A DNA stretch of 64,000 nt, from NCBI GenBank assembly GCA_021234535.1, contig CM037840.1, positions 17,749,415 to 17,813,414 of the forward strand, written 5' to 3'. Positions within the stretch are counted from its first letter, which is position 1, and the number at the start of each line of letters is the position of its first letter. Positions 48,155 to 61,700 of the stretch are shown here, one piece after another. This DNA comes from Stichopus chloronotus. Taxonomy: Eukaryota; Echinodermata; Holothuroidea; Aspidochirotida; Stichopodidae. Position numbers and translations under genes: made by a program. The notes under the pieces are model-generated. The model was not told where the DNA came from and made no database searches. It worked only from the letters and a program-made list of their open reading frames with translations.

Positions 48155-51100
48155 GATAGGAGGTGGGGTGGGGCCAAGGCATCTTACCTTGTTGGAAGTT
48201 TACAGTGTTGGCAATCAAGGGTCGGTCACTGAAACAGGATGTGACCAAAAGAATGGGCCTGACCAGTACAACTTTGGTGTATATATATTGAAGATTAAGA
48301 CTGTAAGAGAACCTGTGTTAAGACTGGCGATCACAATGTAGTAAAAGAGTCATCAGTCATGGTGAAGGTGAAGGTGTTAAGTCAGTTTGCAAGCAGTGCC
48401 AAATTTAATCATGTACCAGCAGGGCATGCCCCCCCCCCCCCTCAATATTATATTATTTTAATTTTGTAAGAAATAAAAAACACAAAGTTATAATTTAAGG
48501 TATGTTATACGCACTACAATCAGTGTGATGTAATTAATGCTGGAGTATGTAGGGGGATCTTCTGGGGTAATTTGTTTTCATGTAAATAAGAAATATATAG
48601 AGTTCACTTCGTTTATTTCTAGAGCATGCATGTGTGTGTGTGTGGGGGGGGGGGGGTGGGGAGTGACCATAACCGTTAAATTCCTTCCTTGCATACCTTG
48701 AGTTACTGTAGTCTTGTGGATGATTTTATATTCGATAGGACCACCCCCTCACTAGTGTGTGCCCACACGCCAGGTATATTGGACAGTGAACTTTCTGGGT
48801 GTAACTGATTCTTTGTATAGGCCTACCAATAGGGTCTGGGATGCGTTAAAATACAGGCTAGAATTTAAATTGCATGGGAACATACTAGACGTTTACCAAC
48901 GTAGCTTTTCTCTTCCCGATTTGGTGGTCAATGACTTCATCACAACATCGGCCGATATCCATTCCGGTATTTTGGCTATCAAGTGTGTTCTCTCCTGAAA
49001 ACATTTTATTTAATGTATGATGTGCTATGTATGATGTGATATGGGGTGCTTTTTTTCACCATTCCGAAATCATCGCATATTTTACAGGTATATCCATACT
49101 TATCCAGATAGGGAATAACCTTCATGGGACATTTATCACTTCCTAGTCTAATTCACGAATTAATACCTCCCTCGATGCAAATATATTTTCAGGTTGCTGC
49201 ATATTGTCAAACATCAGGATATGAATTTCGCCGATCCAATGTTTTACTGACAGTGGTGAACATCGCCCCATTATCGGTTCATCCTTAGAATACTTTACAA
49301 GTAACGTTTGGTTTGAGAAAACAAGGTGTCACTGCGCAATGGCTTCGATGTTTATGTTCACTAGTATAGTTATTCCCCACTCCAAGATATAAAACATTGT
49401 GTAATCACCTAGATCTGAACAAGCAGACTCAAACGGTAAGTTACTGAAATATGGGTCAGAGGTCAGCCAGCCTAAAGCTGTAGTTAACGTTTTACCAAAA
49501 TTTGGGAAATATTGCCATCTAATTGAATGAATTTCAAATTAAACAAATTTATTCAAGGTATTAAAGATAGGTCAAATAATTTGATGATTGTTTCAAGATG
49601 AGTATGAATTATTTAAGTTGGCATCTCCTTTTTTTGTATGAATTTAATGGGGGTCCAACTTGTGACATTTTAGCAAAATTTCTAGTTCAGAAATTTAAAG
49701 GTTAACAACAAGTGGTCTTATTTCAGATGATGTATGGGTATTTATATTTTGTAAACGATGTCATAAATTGGAAAAATATCAATGGAAAATGTCATGCTTG
49801 AAAAAAGGGTTCAATTTTCCCAATGTAAACAGATGCCAAACTCAGATTTTCTAAAAGCTACCAAAACTGCTACTTGTTTTTCTGAAAAGAAAGCATGTAA
49901 CATTCTAGATGGCATTTTGTAAGACCTTTCATGGAATGGAAATGCATTTGGTGTCCCATTTATTTAAGTAAACGCTGACTCTCAAAACTGAACTATGCAC
50001 AAGCTAAGCATGTTCTAGTAACTATAAAGTACAATTAAAGTATATCAGAATACTTGTACAAATTGTTAAATTGTCATCAAATGACAGATGGTTATTTTCA
50101 ATGGGACACAAATATTTACACAGTTTTACTACATTGGGAAATAACTTTCCTTACAGTGCTTTTATGTCTTGCAGTCTCAACCTTTGTGAGACAATGTTTT
50201 TACACATGTCATAACACATTAAGCACAGAATTTGTTGATTTGAGGATTTGTACAGCACCACTAAGCATGTGAATAGGAACATCTCTGACTACTTCAGCAA
50301 AGCTTTTTGGTCCTGTCAATCTAAAAGTGAAAACTGTCACAATATAATATAGGGCACCTAATCTACTGGCACCTGAATTTATGGAATCACTCATGTTCCT
50401 TCATGGCTTCTGTAGTTTAAGCTTGCAATGTTGTTGTTGTCATATTCAAGAAACTTCATAGGCTACTATCTGATAAGATTTGCTACCTGCACTAAACAAC
50501 AAATGGATATCATTTGAGCCAAATCTCAACCAGTTCTGGAAGTCACTATCCCTTTCAGTATAAAGTGACAAATTAGAGCTATAATTAAATTTAACTTTCA
50601 TTGATGTTCAAACTATTAAATAGTGAACCATATAAATACATACTAGTATAAAACAAATACTACCAGAGAAACACGGATACAAAATTGTGCATAAATAGGC
50701 AGAATCTATTCCTACCATAGTTTTCTCAATGTCTGATATAAATGCCACGAACAAAGGAAAGCGCAATCTTAACCAACTCTACAAGCATTTTTATTTTTGG
50801 TGAGAAACAACCTACTAAAGAAATCATTTATCTGCGAAATAATAACATGCAAATTATGGCATTCCATTTACAGGGAAAAAATTCTCACATTCGAATTATG
50901 TACACCAAGAGAACTGTGTTATGTTTTTTTTTCTGTCCTAAATATCCCTGGACTGATGAATTACAAATTTGGCTGGGTAAAGAACATTTAACATTGACAG
51001 ACTTTACATTTGCTTTAGAAACATAAACATAACATTTCATAACAACATTCTGACAAGTTTACACTATGGTCCATTGACAGGTTGTTGAAATGCAGTGAAA

Positions 51101-52688
51101 TGGAATCTACTTTAATGATTGGTGTTGCTTTAGACTCGTACTCTTCCTGCTATTGAAAGTTGTTGGTATCTGGTGGAATGGTAGTTGCTTGTGCTCCTCC
51201 TGACTAAATTGAAAAGATGCTACATAGAATTTAAGTTTAATGGATCGTAGTAGCGATAACTCTCATCCACTAATAATACATACTCATTCAAATGGTTTCA
51301 TTGTGCAGTCACCAAAAATATGACAGTTTTTAAAATTATGGAATTCTAGTTACTTAAAACAGTTGGTTTACTCACAGGATTAAAAGCGAAGACTTTGAGC
51401 CTTCAGTTCCTCAATCCAAAGTAAGATATATATCATTGTAGTGTGTTGAAATTTTAAGCATTTCTCTGTAACATGTAAAGCAAATATTTTCACTTCAAAT
51501 GAGTTTGAGGTGAATTATGGATACAATAATCTCTATCACACGAAGGCAATAAAACTTTGCAAATCACCGCAAATGGCAAATAAGCAAATTAAAATATAAT
51601 TATTAATCAACAAACAAGAAGGATGGAATGCTGCTATATAGACTTTGAAAAAAATTAGCACAGCAAAAGTCAAGCTTTGAAATTTATTATACAAATTTAA
51701 GAATAAAGAGGGTATGTAAAATGGTCCTTTCATTAAAGGCAAACAAAGGGCATTAAAGATGCAGAATGTTTAACAACTCATCAAACCCAGTTTAAATAAT
51801 TTAAGTAATCATATGATAACTAAAATCCTTTGCGCAGCACTGGATAATAAGTTTAAAAATCAAATGCTAAGATGTAAAAAAAAATTCTGACAGTTTAGCT
51901 GTTAAACACACATGTTCACAAATTGAAATATTTACTGCTATTGAGAATACTTTCAATGAGAATGTTAATACATACTGGAAAGACTGAATTACCGTAGGAA
52001 TCATGAAATATCAAGGTGTATATTATGCCAAAAAGGACACAAAATAATACTATATGGTTTGACTGTAAGCAACCAAACATGAGTTGCTTTATCATAATAA
52101 CAACCATTTGGAATATAAAGACCTATTACTTTAAATCATTTCATTCAATGGGCAAGGCTAATGTTGGCAGTAAGGCACTTAATAAACTTGACAGGAGTAT
52201 AAAAATATAAATACAACAATGAAGGCTATTAGTGGAATGTTGCAACTATTTCAGCAAATAATCTCAAGAAATGCCAGCAAGGTGAAACAGACACACACAC
52301 ACTCACAAAATATAAATTCCAGATCTAACTAATACTTTACAAAAGACTCAAAAGTGTTTAAATACACTAAATATTACAGACACTTCTATTTATAGCCACT
52401 ATTATTCTCAATAACTCTGGCAAAAGAAAACTTTAATACTGAAAATTTTTACCACAAAGATGAGCTTCCCTTCATGTGCAATATCTACTCTACTGCTTTT
52501 ACAACCAGCTTACAGACACTCCTGATTTTCAACTTCAGCTTTGTACCAGCTGTCAATAATGAAGCACTTGTTATATTCTGCATCGCCGCTTCATGTATGT
52601 TACATGTTACTTAGGCCTATACATTGGAACAAATCACTTACATTGTACATACTATTTCAGCCTTATACTGCATATATCAATGGATGTC
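48155..52688. other. Spacer between the CTL copies, including the 3' region of copy 2
   Basis: No supported gene. A C-run (about 48429-48441), a TG/G tract near 48630-48656 and a short (AC)n near 52292 are the only simple features. The right part should hold the 3' UTR of copy 2. Confidence 0.4.
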
Positions 52689-52777
52689 CTAATTCTTCTT
52701 CCCAACAATATTCTTCAGGGCTTTCGACATAAAATATGGCTTCTCAGCAGAACCATCATGCCGCTCCAAGTCTTCCA
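52689..52777 (-). CDS. CTL copy 2, last coding exon (stop)
   Basis: Reads [20 protein letters not shown] then LKNIVGKKN and TAG. It stops where copy 1 continues with an acidic tail. Acceptor atttag. Candidate minus-strand poly(A) signals lie at 52432-52437 (ATTAAA) and 51683-51688 (AATAAA). Confidence 0.92.
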
Positions 52778-55700
52778 CTAAATGCAGAAAATAGTGAAGA
52801 GATAAATAAGCATAAAACACAACTTTCCATTCTTTATGGCACCGGCTTTCTCAAATAAGGGTGTGCACCACTTGAGGTGCACAACATGACTTGTAGTGAT
52901 GTGAAAAACCTCTGGAAGAATATTGAAAAAAAAAATGAAAGATATTACTTGAAAAGTTCCCACTATTGATACTTTTCCAAAAGGTCCTTTAGAATTGACT
53001 GAGGTAGCTGCATACCACACAAAATAAGCTTTTTTCATGAAAAATTTGGCTAGGAAAAGTGAACAAATTTTGCATCTGAATCTTTTCTGAAACAGAAGGA
53101 TTCACTGGTTATCAGGGAAGGGGAAAACTCCTTCTATTCCTTTCCAGGACTGTGATCAGTGCAGGGAATAACTTAGTGTTCAAACTTTGCATAGCAGTCA
53201 AGGGGTTTCTTTGGCATTTTGTTGCAAAACCCTACTGTTGTAAGTACAAAAACTGCTACACAATATTCAATTTGTGTAGCAATCTTATCACTTTTGTGAA
53301 GGAAAATGAGATGCAGTACTGGATAAATTATTCCCTGCAGTGGGTACATTACATTAACCTAATTTTGCCATGTGGCATGTCATCGAATGCAATTGAGGAA
53401 GTCTGCTTTAGCCACAAGTAGTGAGCAGTACATTGAACATTGTCACAATGAATACACAAATATCAGCAAATTGATCAAGCAAAGATTTGATTCGACTTTT
53501 ATGCACTTGGGTAGACATGGCTGATGGTATGAGTGAAGTTTAGCTGAACCAAACTTAATACAGTCTTCTCTCCATGTAACTTCGCAAAATGTAAAACTCG
53601 TCATCTTCAAATGAACGCAATGTACTGTTACTTACGGAAGCACAGGAAAAGTGTATCCACTGCCATATCATAGACACTGAAGAAGCACCAAGCAATGGTA
53701 TAGGTTCCAACACAGATAATCTGATAACAAATTGAGATGGTATGAATAAAGATAGAACTTAAAATAGCATGCAAGAAATGCAACTGTTAATTGTGCATCA
53801 TCATTCCTTTGATTTGTGATGCTATACAATACAGGATTCATAGGTAACAGGACCCTCCTCCACTTTAGCATAGACTCCAAATTCATTGTTTTTAAATTTT
53901 TTTATTCACATAAAAGAGAATGATACTGTGGTGATACTGATTGCCAGTTTATGTACATAGTTACCATACCAGGCAATACTCTGCAACTTGGCAGCTGAAT
54001 GAGTACACTAAAAAGTAGTATCACATACAACAATAAAGAGTAATATGCCACAAAATGGCCCCTTACAGAAAGGAAGATTTCTAAATATATCAAATATATT
54101 AGCCTTTGATCAGCCTGGGTTGTTGAAGTGCAGACAGGAAATGAGAACAATCGGTCAGAGGAATCAGGGAATTAACACTGTATGAATGACTGCACAATTT
54201 CTGTAGAAATTTGTATGGAGCATCTCTTGACATGATGGGCTATAGTTTTATAAATTTCAAGAAATATGTTTCCTTTTCAGATAATGTCAGGGAAATGCAT
54301 ATATTGTTTTACATTTCAAAAATAAGTAAAATTAAGACTACTTGTCCTCATGATTGTTATATCACTACCGGAATGATCATAATTGTTCAATTGTCCTAAG
54401 TTCATCTCCAAATGGTGCAGATACACCATTCAAGTAACATACCACTATTGGTGTCCAGTGGAAAGACACTTCAGGGACTGGAAGAAAGTCAGCTACCAAA
54501 GGAATCCTCTCAGTGTAGAAACAGAATGCAGCCACACCAACCAAGACAGATACACTCAATTTACCCATTAGAATAATGAAGTCTGTGACCTTATTAACAA
54601 CAGCAACCCTGCCATGAAAGAAAGAAAGAAATATGCAAGGCTGAGCATGCCACAAACCTATTTTTAAGAAGCCTTGTAAGATAACTGACATTAACAAGGA
54701 AAGCAGGTAACAAGAGTAATGAGAATGGTTTAGGCAAAGAAACAAAAAGAACAATATACTGAGGAATACTGAGGTATTTGGGATGTTACAACCAAATTGT
54801 GAAAATGTGGCAATGTAGTGAGTTTATTATCAAGGAATAACCTAAATTTTTGTGATCAAGAAGCAGAAGATACATAAGACCAATGAGGATGCAAAAGATG
54901 TATGTGATCAATCACAGAGGGACCAGAAAGAGAGATAGGTGTGATCTCTGATGGACGAAACAGAGTGGCATTACCAAAGCAAGATGAAACATTAAAATGC
55001 ATTCAGTGCTAATCATTGCCAACACATAAAGCATTTGATATCATACTGGTTACACGGCTGAGGTAACATGAACTATTATGATTACCTCTGCTCCTTGTAT
55101 GTAAACAAAGGGAGTTAAAAAATGGATTCTTGTGATACCATACTCACCTATGTTCTTGACATCCATCACTTACAATACTCACTCAGTATGGGGCACCCAA
55201 AAAATTATAGGAAGATGAATTATTTCTGCATGTTAGCAATGTGCAGAGTATTGTACTAGTCCAAAAGGTGATTCATGTTAAATGGTTTTCAGACAGGTCT
55301 ATTCAAACAGTTTTAAAAAGCCGTTCTACAAATAGTGCTGACATTTCAGCATTATCCATGAGTTTTCTGCAATAATTCTGCAGATTATCAGAGACCTAGT
55401 AATGACATCTTGACAGTAAGGGTCACAATGGCAGAGGTCAAAAAGAGGGAATGGGCTAGTGTCAACGCCCATTGACATACTGATGATTCATGCAAATACA
55501 ACCCAGTATCGCAGGGGTGAAACATTAGCTACATGATATCCTCAGACTCATGTTACAAGTTTCTTCATCTTTATAAAAGGAAACTGTGTCATGTAAGTAT
55601 GAGTGCGATGGTAATAAATCTAATAAATAACAGTTAAATTTATAGTTACAGAGTCAACATGAATTGGAGTTTTTATTTCCCATTTCTGTAATATCATACA

Positions 55701-58700
55701 TGTCAACATTGGGACATGGATACATGAATGGATTTTTTATTTTCTTATTTCAAACTTACCTCACAATGTTCCTCATAAGGAGGAAAAATGCTTCTTTGGC
55801 TGAATGACAGAAATTCTTTCCATAAATTGCAATCTGAAGAAGAAATAAATATTGCAATCAAATCAGTCTTGGACAGGAAAGTTGAAAAGAACTAATGTTA
55901 GGTAAATTTGAGAGTGGATGTTGATTAAATATTAATCCTTCTAAATCAAGGAACTTACAATGATTCTGAGGTATGCAGTTCTTCTATCATGTGAAAATCT
56001 TGAATTTTTTAAATTTGCAAGTTGAGGGTCGGGAAGACCTGTATGGGCTCATCAAGGACCCTATATCATGTTGATCGTGGATGAACACCGGCGAGATTTG
56101 CCAACCCTTTCGATGAGTGTCCAGAGGATATTGAAGCAGGGCTGCAACCAGACAATGCAAACCAATGCAAACCTACGCCTGCTCCCGGGACCGTCATTTA
56201 ATGTCCCCATCCAACCGACGAGAGTGTGTCCCCCAATCTTTAGCCACTTTCCCAAAGGCTGGGAGGGGTGGAGAACCTGCCCAGCTCAGCGGCTCATCAG
56301 CTATACCAAGCAACCTGAAGTGGACAAGACCTAAATCGGACAACAGGAACCCAATAAACTCCCTCAGCACAACTGCAAACGGCATTACTGAACAAGCCAA
56401 ATTTGAATCCCCTGACATTTTCCAATTTGATCCGAGGACCCAATGATTGCAAGACGGATACTCAAACCACCAAGCTAACTCTCCAACCTAAATAGACCTA
56501 AAACTTGAAAGTGGATTAGGAAGTAACCATAGCACTAACTCAGATGAGAGACTGTATGACACAAAGACTTGTGACAAATAGGACCTATAGTTGAGAATAA
56601 GATGCAGACCGTCAGATACACAACTGAGCATTTTTTGTTTTTTTTTGCTCAAGATGAAGTTAGTATAATGCATTTAAACATACTGTTTGTAGTTGTATAT
56701 GCATACTCTCATGTAATTACAGTTTAAATAGCAATGGTTTTGTGTTGGACACTGCTTGACCATAATACTTACCATGATGAAAGCGTTCTTATTGATAATC
56801 TTCATCACTTTCTCCAGAAACCAAAAGACACATTTCAGACATTTAATGATGTATTTTACTACTTTGTTGTTTGCCTTTCCTGTCAAAAGTGAAAAAAAAC
56901 TTTATCTAGAGTATCAACAAAACTTCATGAGTTGTCTTGGGTGAAGTTTATGTAGTAAAGTAGATCTTTCAAAAGAAATTTGATATTTTACTAGATGAGG
57001 TTTCCCAAAATCAGATGAAATGTTTGCTGAAACATTTGTTACATGATACTGATTTATGAGAGTAAATCATCATCATTTTTTTTTCTTGGCGATTGATGGT
57101 TTGCATACAATCCTTCCTTTGCAAAAGTGTATTCCTTTCTATTTTGCTATTGCATCATAATGCATGAATTAAAAAAAATGAAAGCTACAAAAGCTATTAA
57201 TCCTGATTTAAAGATATTGTGATTTGCTTTCACACCTTTTAGTTTCTTCTCAACATACTCTAAGATGACGCGTATTATTTGTATCATTGCTATAATGAGG
57301 GAACCAAAGGCAAGAGAACCCAGGTGGTATCTGATGTAGAGAGAGAAAGACAAGTATTATTTCCTTAAAATAGACTGACAGCATTATCACATACAATCAC
57401 AATGTATAACTCAACAAAACGATCATTGGGGCAGTACAGTGATAACTCTCAACCCCAGACAGAGAGTTCAATTAACTGTTGTTATATGTATTAAAGGCCT
57501 CTTAGTCACTGTTAGACTGAATAGTTCTGTGAGTACATCTTGTACTCTTCTATTAAAATTTGGTCTAATTGAAAGGAACAAAATGCAATAATATCTATTA
57601 TGCAACAAACTGGTTGGCATTCTAACAAATTACACAAAACTTAATAGTAGTTAGTAGTAATAACTTGATAGTAGTTAATTTTTCAAATGTTTGTAGAAAT
57701 CATTGATACATTCCTCTTTGTTTTCGAAAGATTTAAGTTATGTGAAATGTGTGTCTGTTTACAATACCAATAATAACAACAAATCAATATGAAGGATTAT
57801 CACATTTAAACATGTTTTGTACAGGTTACTTTGAGTTAGGAAACTACAAACCCAAACAAATCACTTGGTACAGATGTTTCAATTGCAAAACACAAGGATA
57901 GACTTGAAAATAACATAGTAGCATAAACAAATCAAGTGTAGCAACTCTTAAGTCAATGAACTGTAATGCCATACAGCTTTCCTGCTCACCTCAAAGACTG
58001 CTTCAAACTTTTAAACACAGGTAAAGATGGGATGTCTTGTGGTTTAGTAAAGGCCCAGTAGTAAGAAGCAAAAGCTCCTGCTAAGGTCATCTGACCAAGA
58101 GCTACAACGAAGTTGACCAACCAAAATAACATAAAGAGGTTGTAAAACTGGAGATATATGAAGTAATCTGGAAGCGCATACTCAGAAAACTGGCATCTAG
58201 TTGATTCATCATCATCATCAGCAGTCTGGTTGACATCCTGTAGAGTTATTGGAAGATAGTGTTACAATCTTGCAACAAGTAGCGAGGCAGATAGTCATTA
58301 CAATATTGCAATGTTCAGTGTATAGAAGATAGTATCTTTCAACCCTGTTGTTCTAATGGTAACCTCATTTTAATACTTCTACTTTATGTTTTATCACAAT
58401 TTTATGTTCTCTTTCCAACGTTACACTACATCTATTCAATCAAATATTTTCAAATCAAATTCAATAACAAATTTTTTACATTACATCTATTAAATGCGAC
58501 TTGCCTAACAAATCACCATGCGTGGTCATGCTCACTACACACACAATGGGTATGAAGATTTAAACAAGCGACGCTTCTAATTTCTCTAGCTGCACACCTG
58601 TGACAGTTGTGGCGTATCAACAACATCACACAGCCAGCATTACATAGGGAGCAGGATGTAACAATGGTATCTAGCGACAGTTTATAGAACAATACTATCA

Positions 58701-61700
58701 AACAGAACCTTCCAATATATTTTGCTTGTTTTTTTGTAATAAAATACAGTGATTTTGCTATTTCCAAATACCTGTTCAAGCCTTGCTTTGCTTACATTTA
58801 CATCAAAATAAAACTCACTTTAAATGAACATTCTGTTCCATTCACCAGAGGTTCTCCTGTTGCTGTGTCAGAGTATACCCAGTTGTAGGTAGTAGTGTGT
58901 GAGGTGGCAAGAAACACAGCTATCCCCATCCATAAACACACAACAATAACCTCAAGGAAGAATGGAATTACTGGCCAGAATAAAGAAGATAGCATGTGAC
59001 TTACAGCCCTGTGACAAAACAACAGAGAGAAAACAGCTAAAATGACTCCAAATACTGAGAACAGCTAAAATGACTCCAAATACAGAATGTTTGCATTGCA
59101 CTATTGTTTTCATTCTACTGGCTCTATGAAATTGAACACACACACAAATGAACGTTACCATCTCAATAGTGCTCTAATATTACAAGATCAATCAATAAAA
59201 AACTTTCAATTATCTTCACTCTGCACATTAAGTTTTCACCAGCAAGCTGAAACACAGGCTACTCAATATACACTTTACCTAAATTGCCATCTCACACCGA
59301 AGAATAATAGCGTCAAACAATGCAACATAAAAATGAAAAAACAGGTCACTTAAACACCAAAGATAGTGCATTGTACTATCAAATTCAAGCCAGTGCAAGC
59401 GAATTGATGTAAATCGTAAGAGTATCTTGCTATGTTGAAAACTGAGCGTACGAATGTAATTTTCCTGTCAAAAAAATAAAAAAGTTAAATTGTTATTACA
59501 AACCAAAACCGGGTTCTATGGTAAATGTGCAGAACTTCCGTGCAACATTTAGTTTTTACAGAAGTTTGAGTTAAGCCTGATAAACTACATCAACCTTCTT
59601 TCTAACTTTGGTCATTAACAGTCTATTAAGTGAAAGTTGTCTTGTAAGAAACATGGAGTAGATGTTGCTCTTCAGGTGGGTATCAAATGAAAGACAAAGA
59701 TGGAAGATTAACGATAAAGGCCAATTTTTTTTCTTCCGTCGAACAATCCATCTTGCTTTTAACACAGGTGTCATCTGTTTGTGCATGTACCACGCTCTAA
59801 AATCAAGACTGATTTTTCTTTTGCTGTGGATTACCTGCTTGCCTCTTTAATCAGAGCAATGGCTATGCGAATCCTCTGACACAAACAAAGAGTCAGCACG
59901 AGGAGTACAGTAGTGATGGTTCCAAATACACAGCCTGCAATACAAACAACACTGGAATCACTTAACAACAAAAAAAATAACAAAACTGGTACATCAAAAA
60001 TTTCACAAATAAAAATAACATAGCACATGTCACAGTTCACAGTGAGTTTGAAAGCTTGGTAGCAACTGTGAGAATAAGATACATACCTAGAATGAACCAT
60101 GTTGACCTGGTTCTGAGCAAACTGAGAATATTTGTTGTCAGTTCCAGAGATCTGTTTGATCCTTCAATACTTTCTAGATATTTCCAGTAATAGAAACAGT
60201 ATCCGGTAACTGCAAGTGTCAGAAGAAGAAGTTTACTCTCAAAACCAATCTCATGTTAGCAATTGAGGGTAAACCAACAAAGTGTCCAGAGATAAAAGGA
60301 ACCATGGAAAAGCACACATGAAGAATATATATTGCTTCATCAAAGGCACACTTTAGTGACAATTGAAAGGGGTTCTGCAATAAAAGAGAATAAGTTTTCA
60401 CTGTAGGCATTTCAAACCCCACACCAATATCTTGTTCCTAACTCAAGATAGTGCTGTTTGAAGAGAGACTTGTCTGGTCAAGAAATATTTCTAGTTGCCT
60501 CAAGGCGACCAAAAATGCCTTGTAATATTGGTAAATTATTGCTAGAAGTCTTCATATTTCTTTAAAATTGAAACACTCATTCAACATTTTAATATGACAC
60601 TCATGAAAATGTAAATTGGGTGTATTGCATATTTACTGCAAAATATTGTGAAAATTAATGTCACATCTCTCAAACTAGGGTAGTAATGTTTCTTCTAAGA
60701 CAGTCAAGACATAAACAAATACAAAGCACGTTCAGTTAGTCGTGTCTTGAGAGATATACCAAGTTAACTACAACGAAATGTACCATTTTCAAGTAGATAT
60801 TTGTTTAACAATTCATAATTTCAAAATGGAATATGCTGTTGAAATATGAATTTTACCAACAAAGAGAGGAAATATGCATAATGTCTGTGTTATATTAATC
60901 TTCTTCAGTGGCCGATCCCTTCAACAAGTTAACTCCGGAATTCAATCGTAACTTACATCACTCTGCGGAATTAAGTTTCACAAAAATGTAATTCAACTTA
61001 ACAGAAGGAAAAATACTAAACAGTAAATATTTAACACAAACACATGTCATCAGATTTTCTCCTTTTTTAGAAGCCAATACATGCCAAAGACAGTGTTTTC
61101 ATCTTATTTTTAGGGGTTCTTTTTAAATGACAAGTCCCGTTTAAACATCTGTCTCTTACTCATTTTCGGGGTCACTATTGGACTCAGAATATATTTGTCA
61201 AATAAACCCAGCAAAGCTTCTTAGGTTAAAAATATTCTTTCCTTTTAAATATATAAGAGGGCCATTGCAATATTGAAATCGTAAAGATCGGGCATTGTTC
61301 TTTGCAGAGAGAAGAACAACAAATGCGGCAAGCTCAAAAACACTTCCGGGTTCTTTGTGATCAACGTAGAATTTGAAGACAAATATTCCCCATCCTATGC
61401 CAAATAGCAAACAGATAATGGGGCAAGAATTCGCAGTGCACAGCGAACGATCGTTCAAAGTCGCATTGCTGATTAACCTGGGGTTATGTGATGTATTTTG
61501 TGCATATACTGCAGGGCGTACATATCCGTCTTATGCAGTAGTGTGTCGTTAACACAGGACAGATATCTACGTCTAATAAGCAGTTCACAGGTTAACAAGG
61601 TTTTTGTGCAAGGGTTGACAGTCCAGATCATTAGCTTTTGGATTAACTATAGCATATTGTGTCATTAGTTTTTATGAAGGATGCATTGAACAAACCATGA

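Noticed and set aside
48759..48998. 79-codon plus-strand frame
   Set aside because: No family resemblance and no transcript-like context; length is within chance.
56425..56490. Possible functional tRNA gene
   Set aside because: The B box is diverged, no acceptor stem pairs, and the sequence continues into a SINE body.
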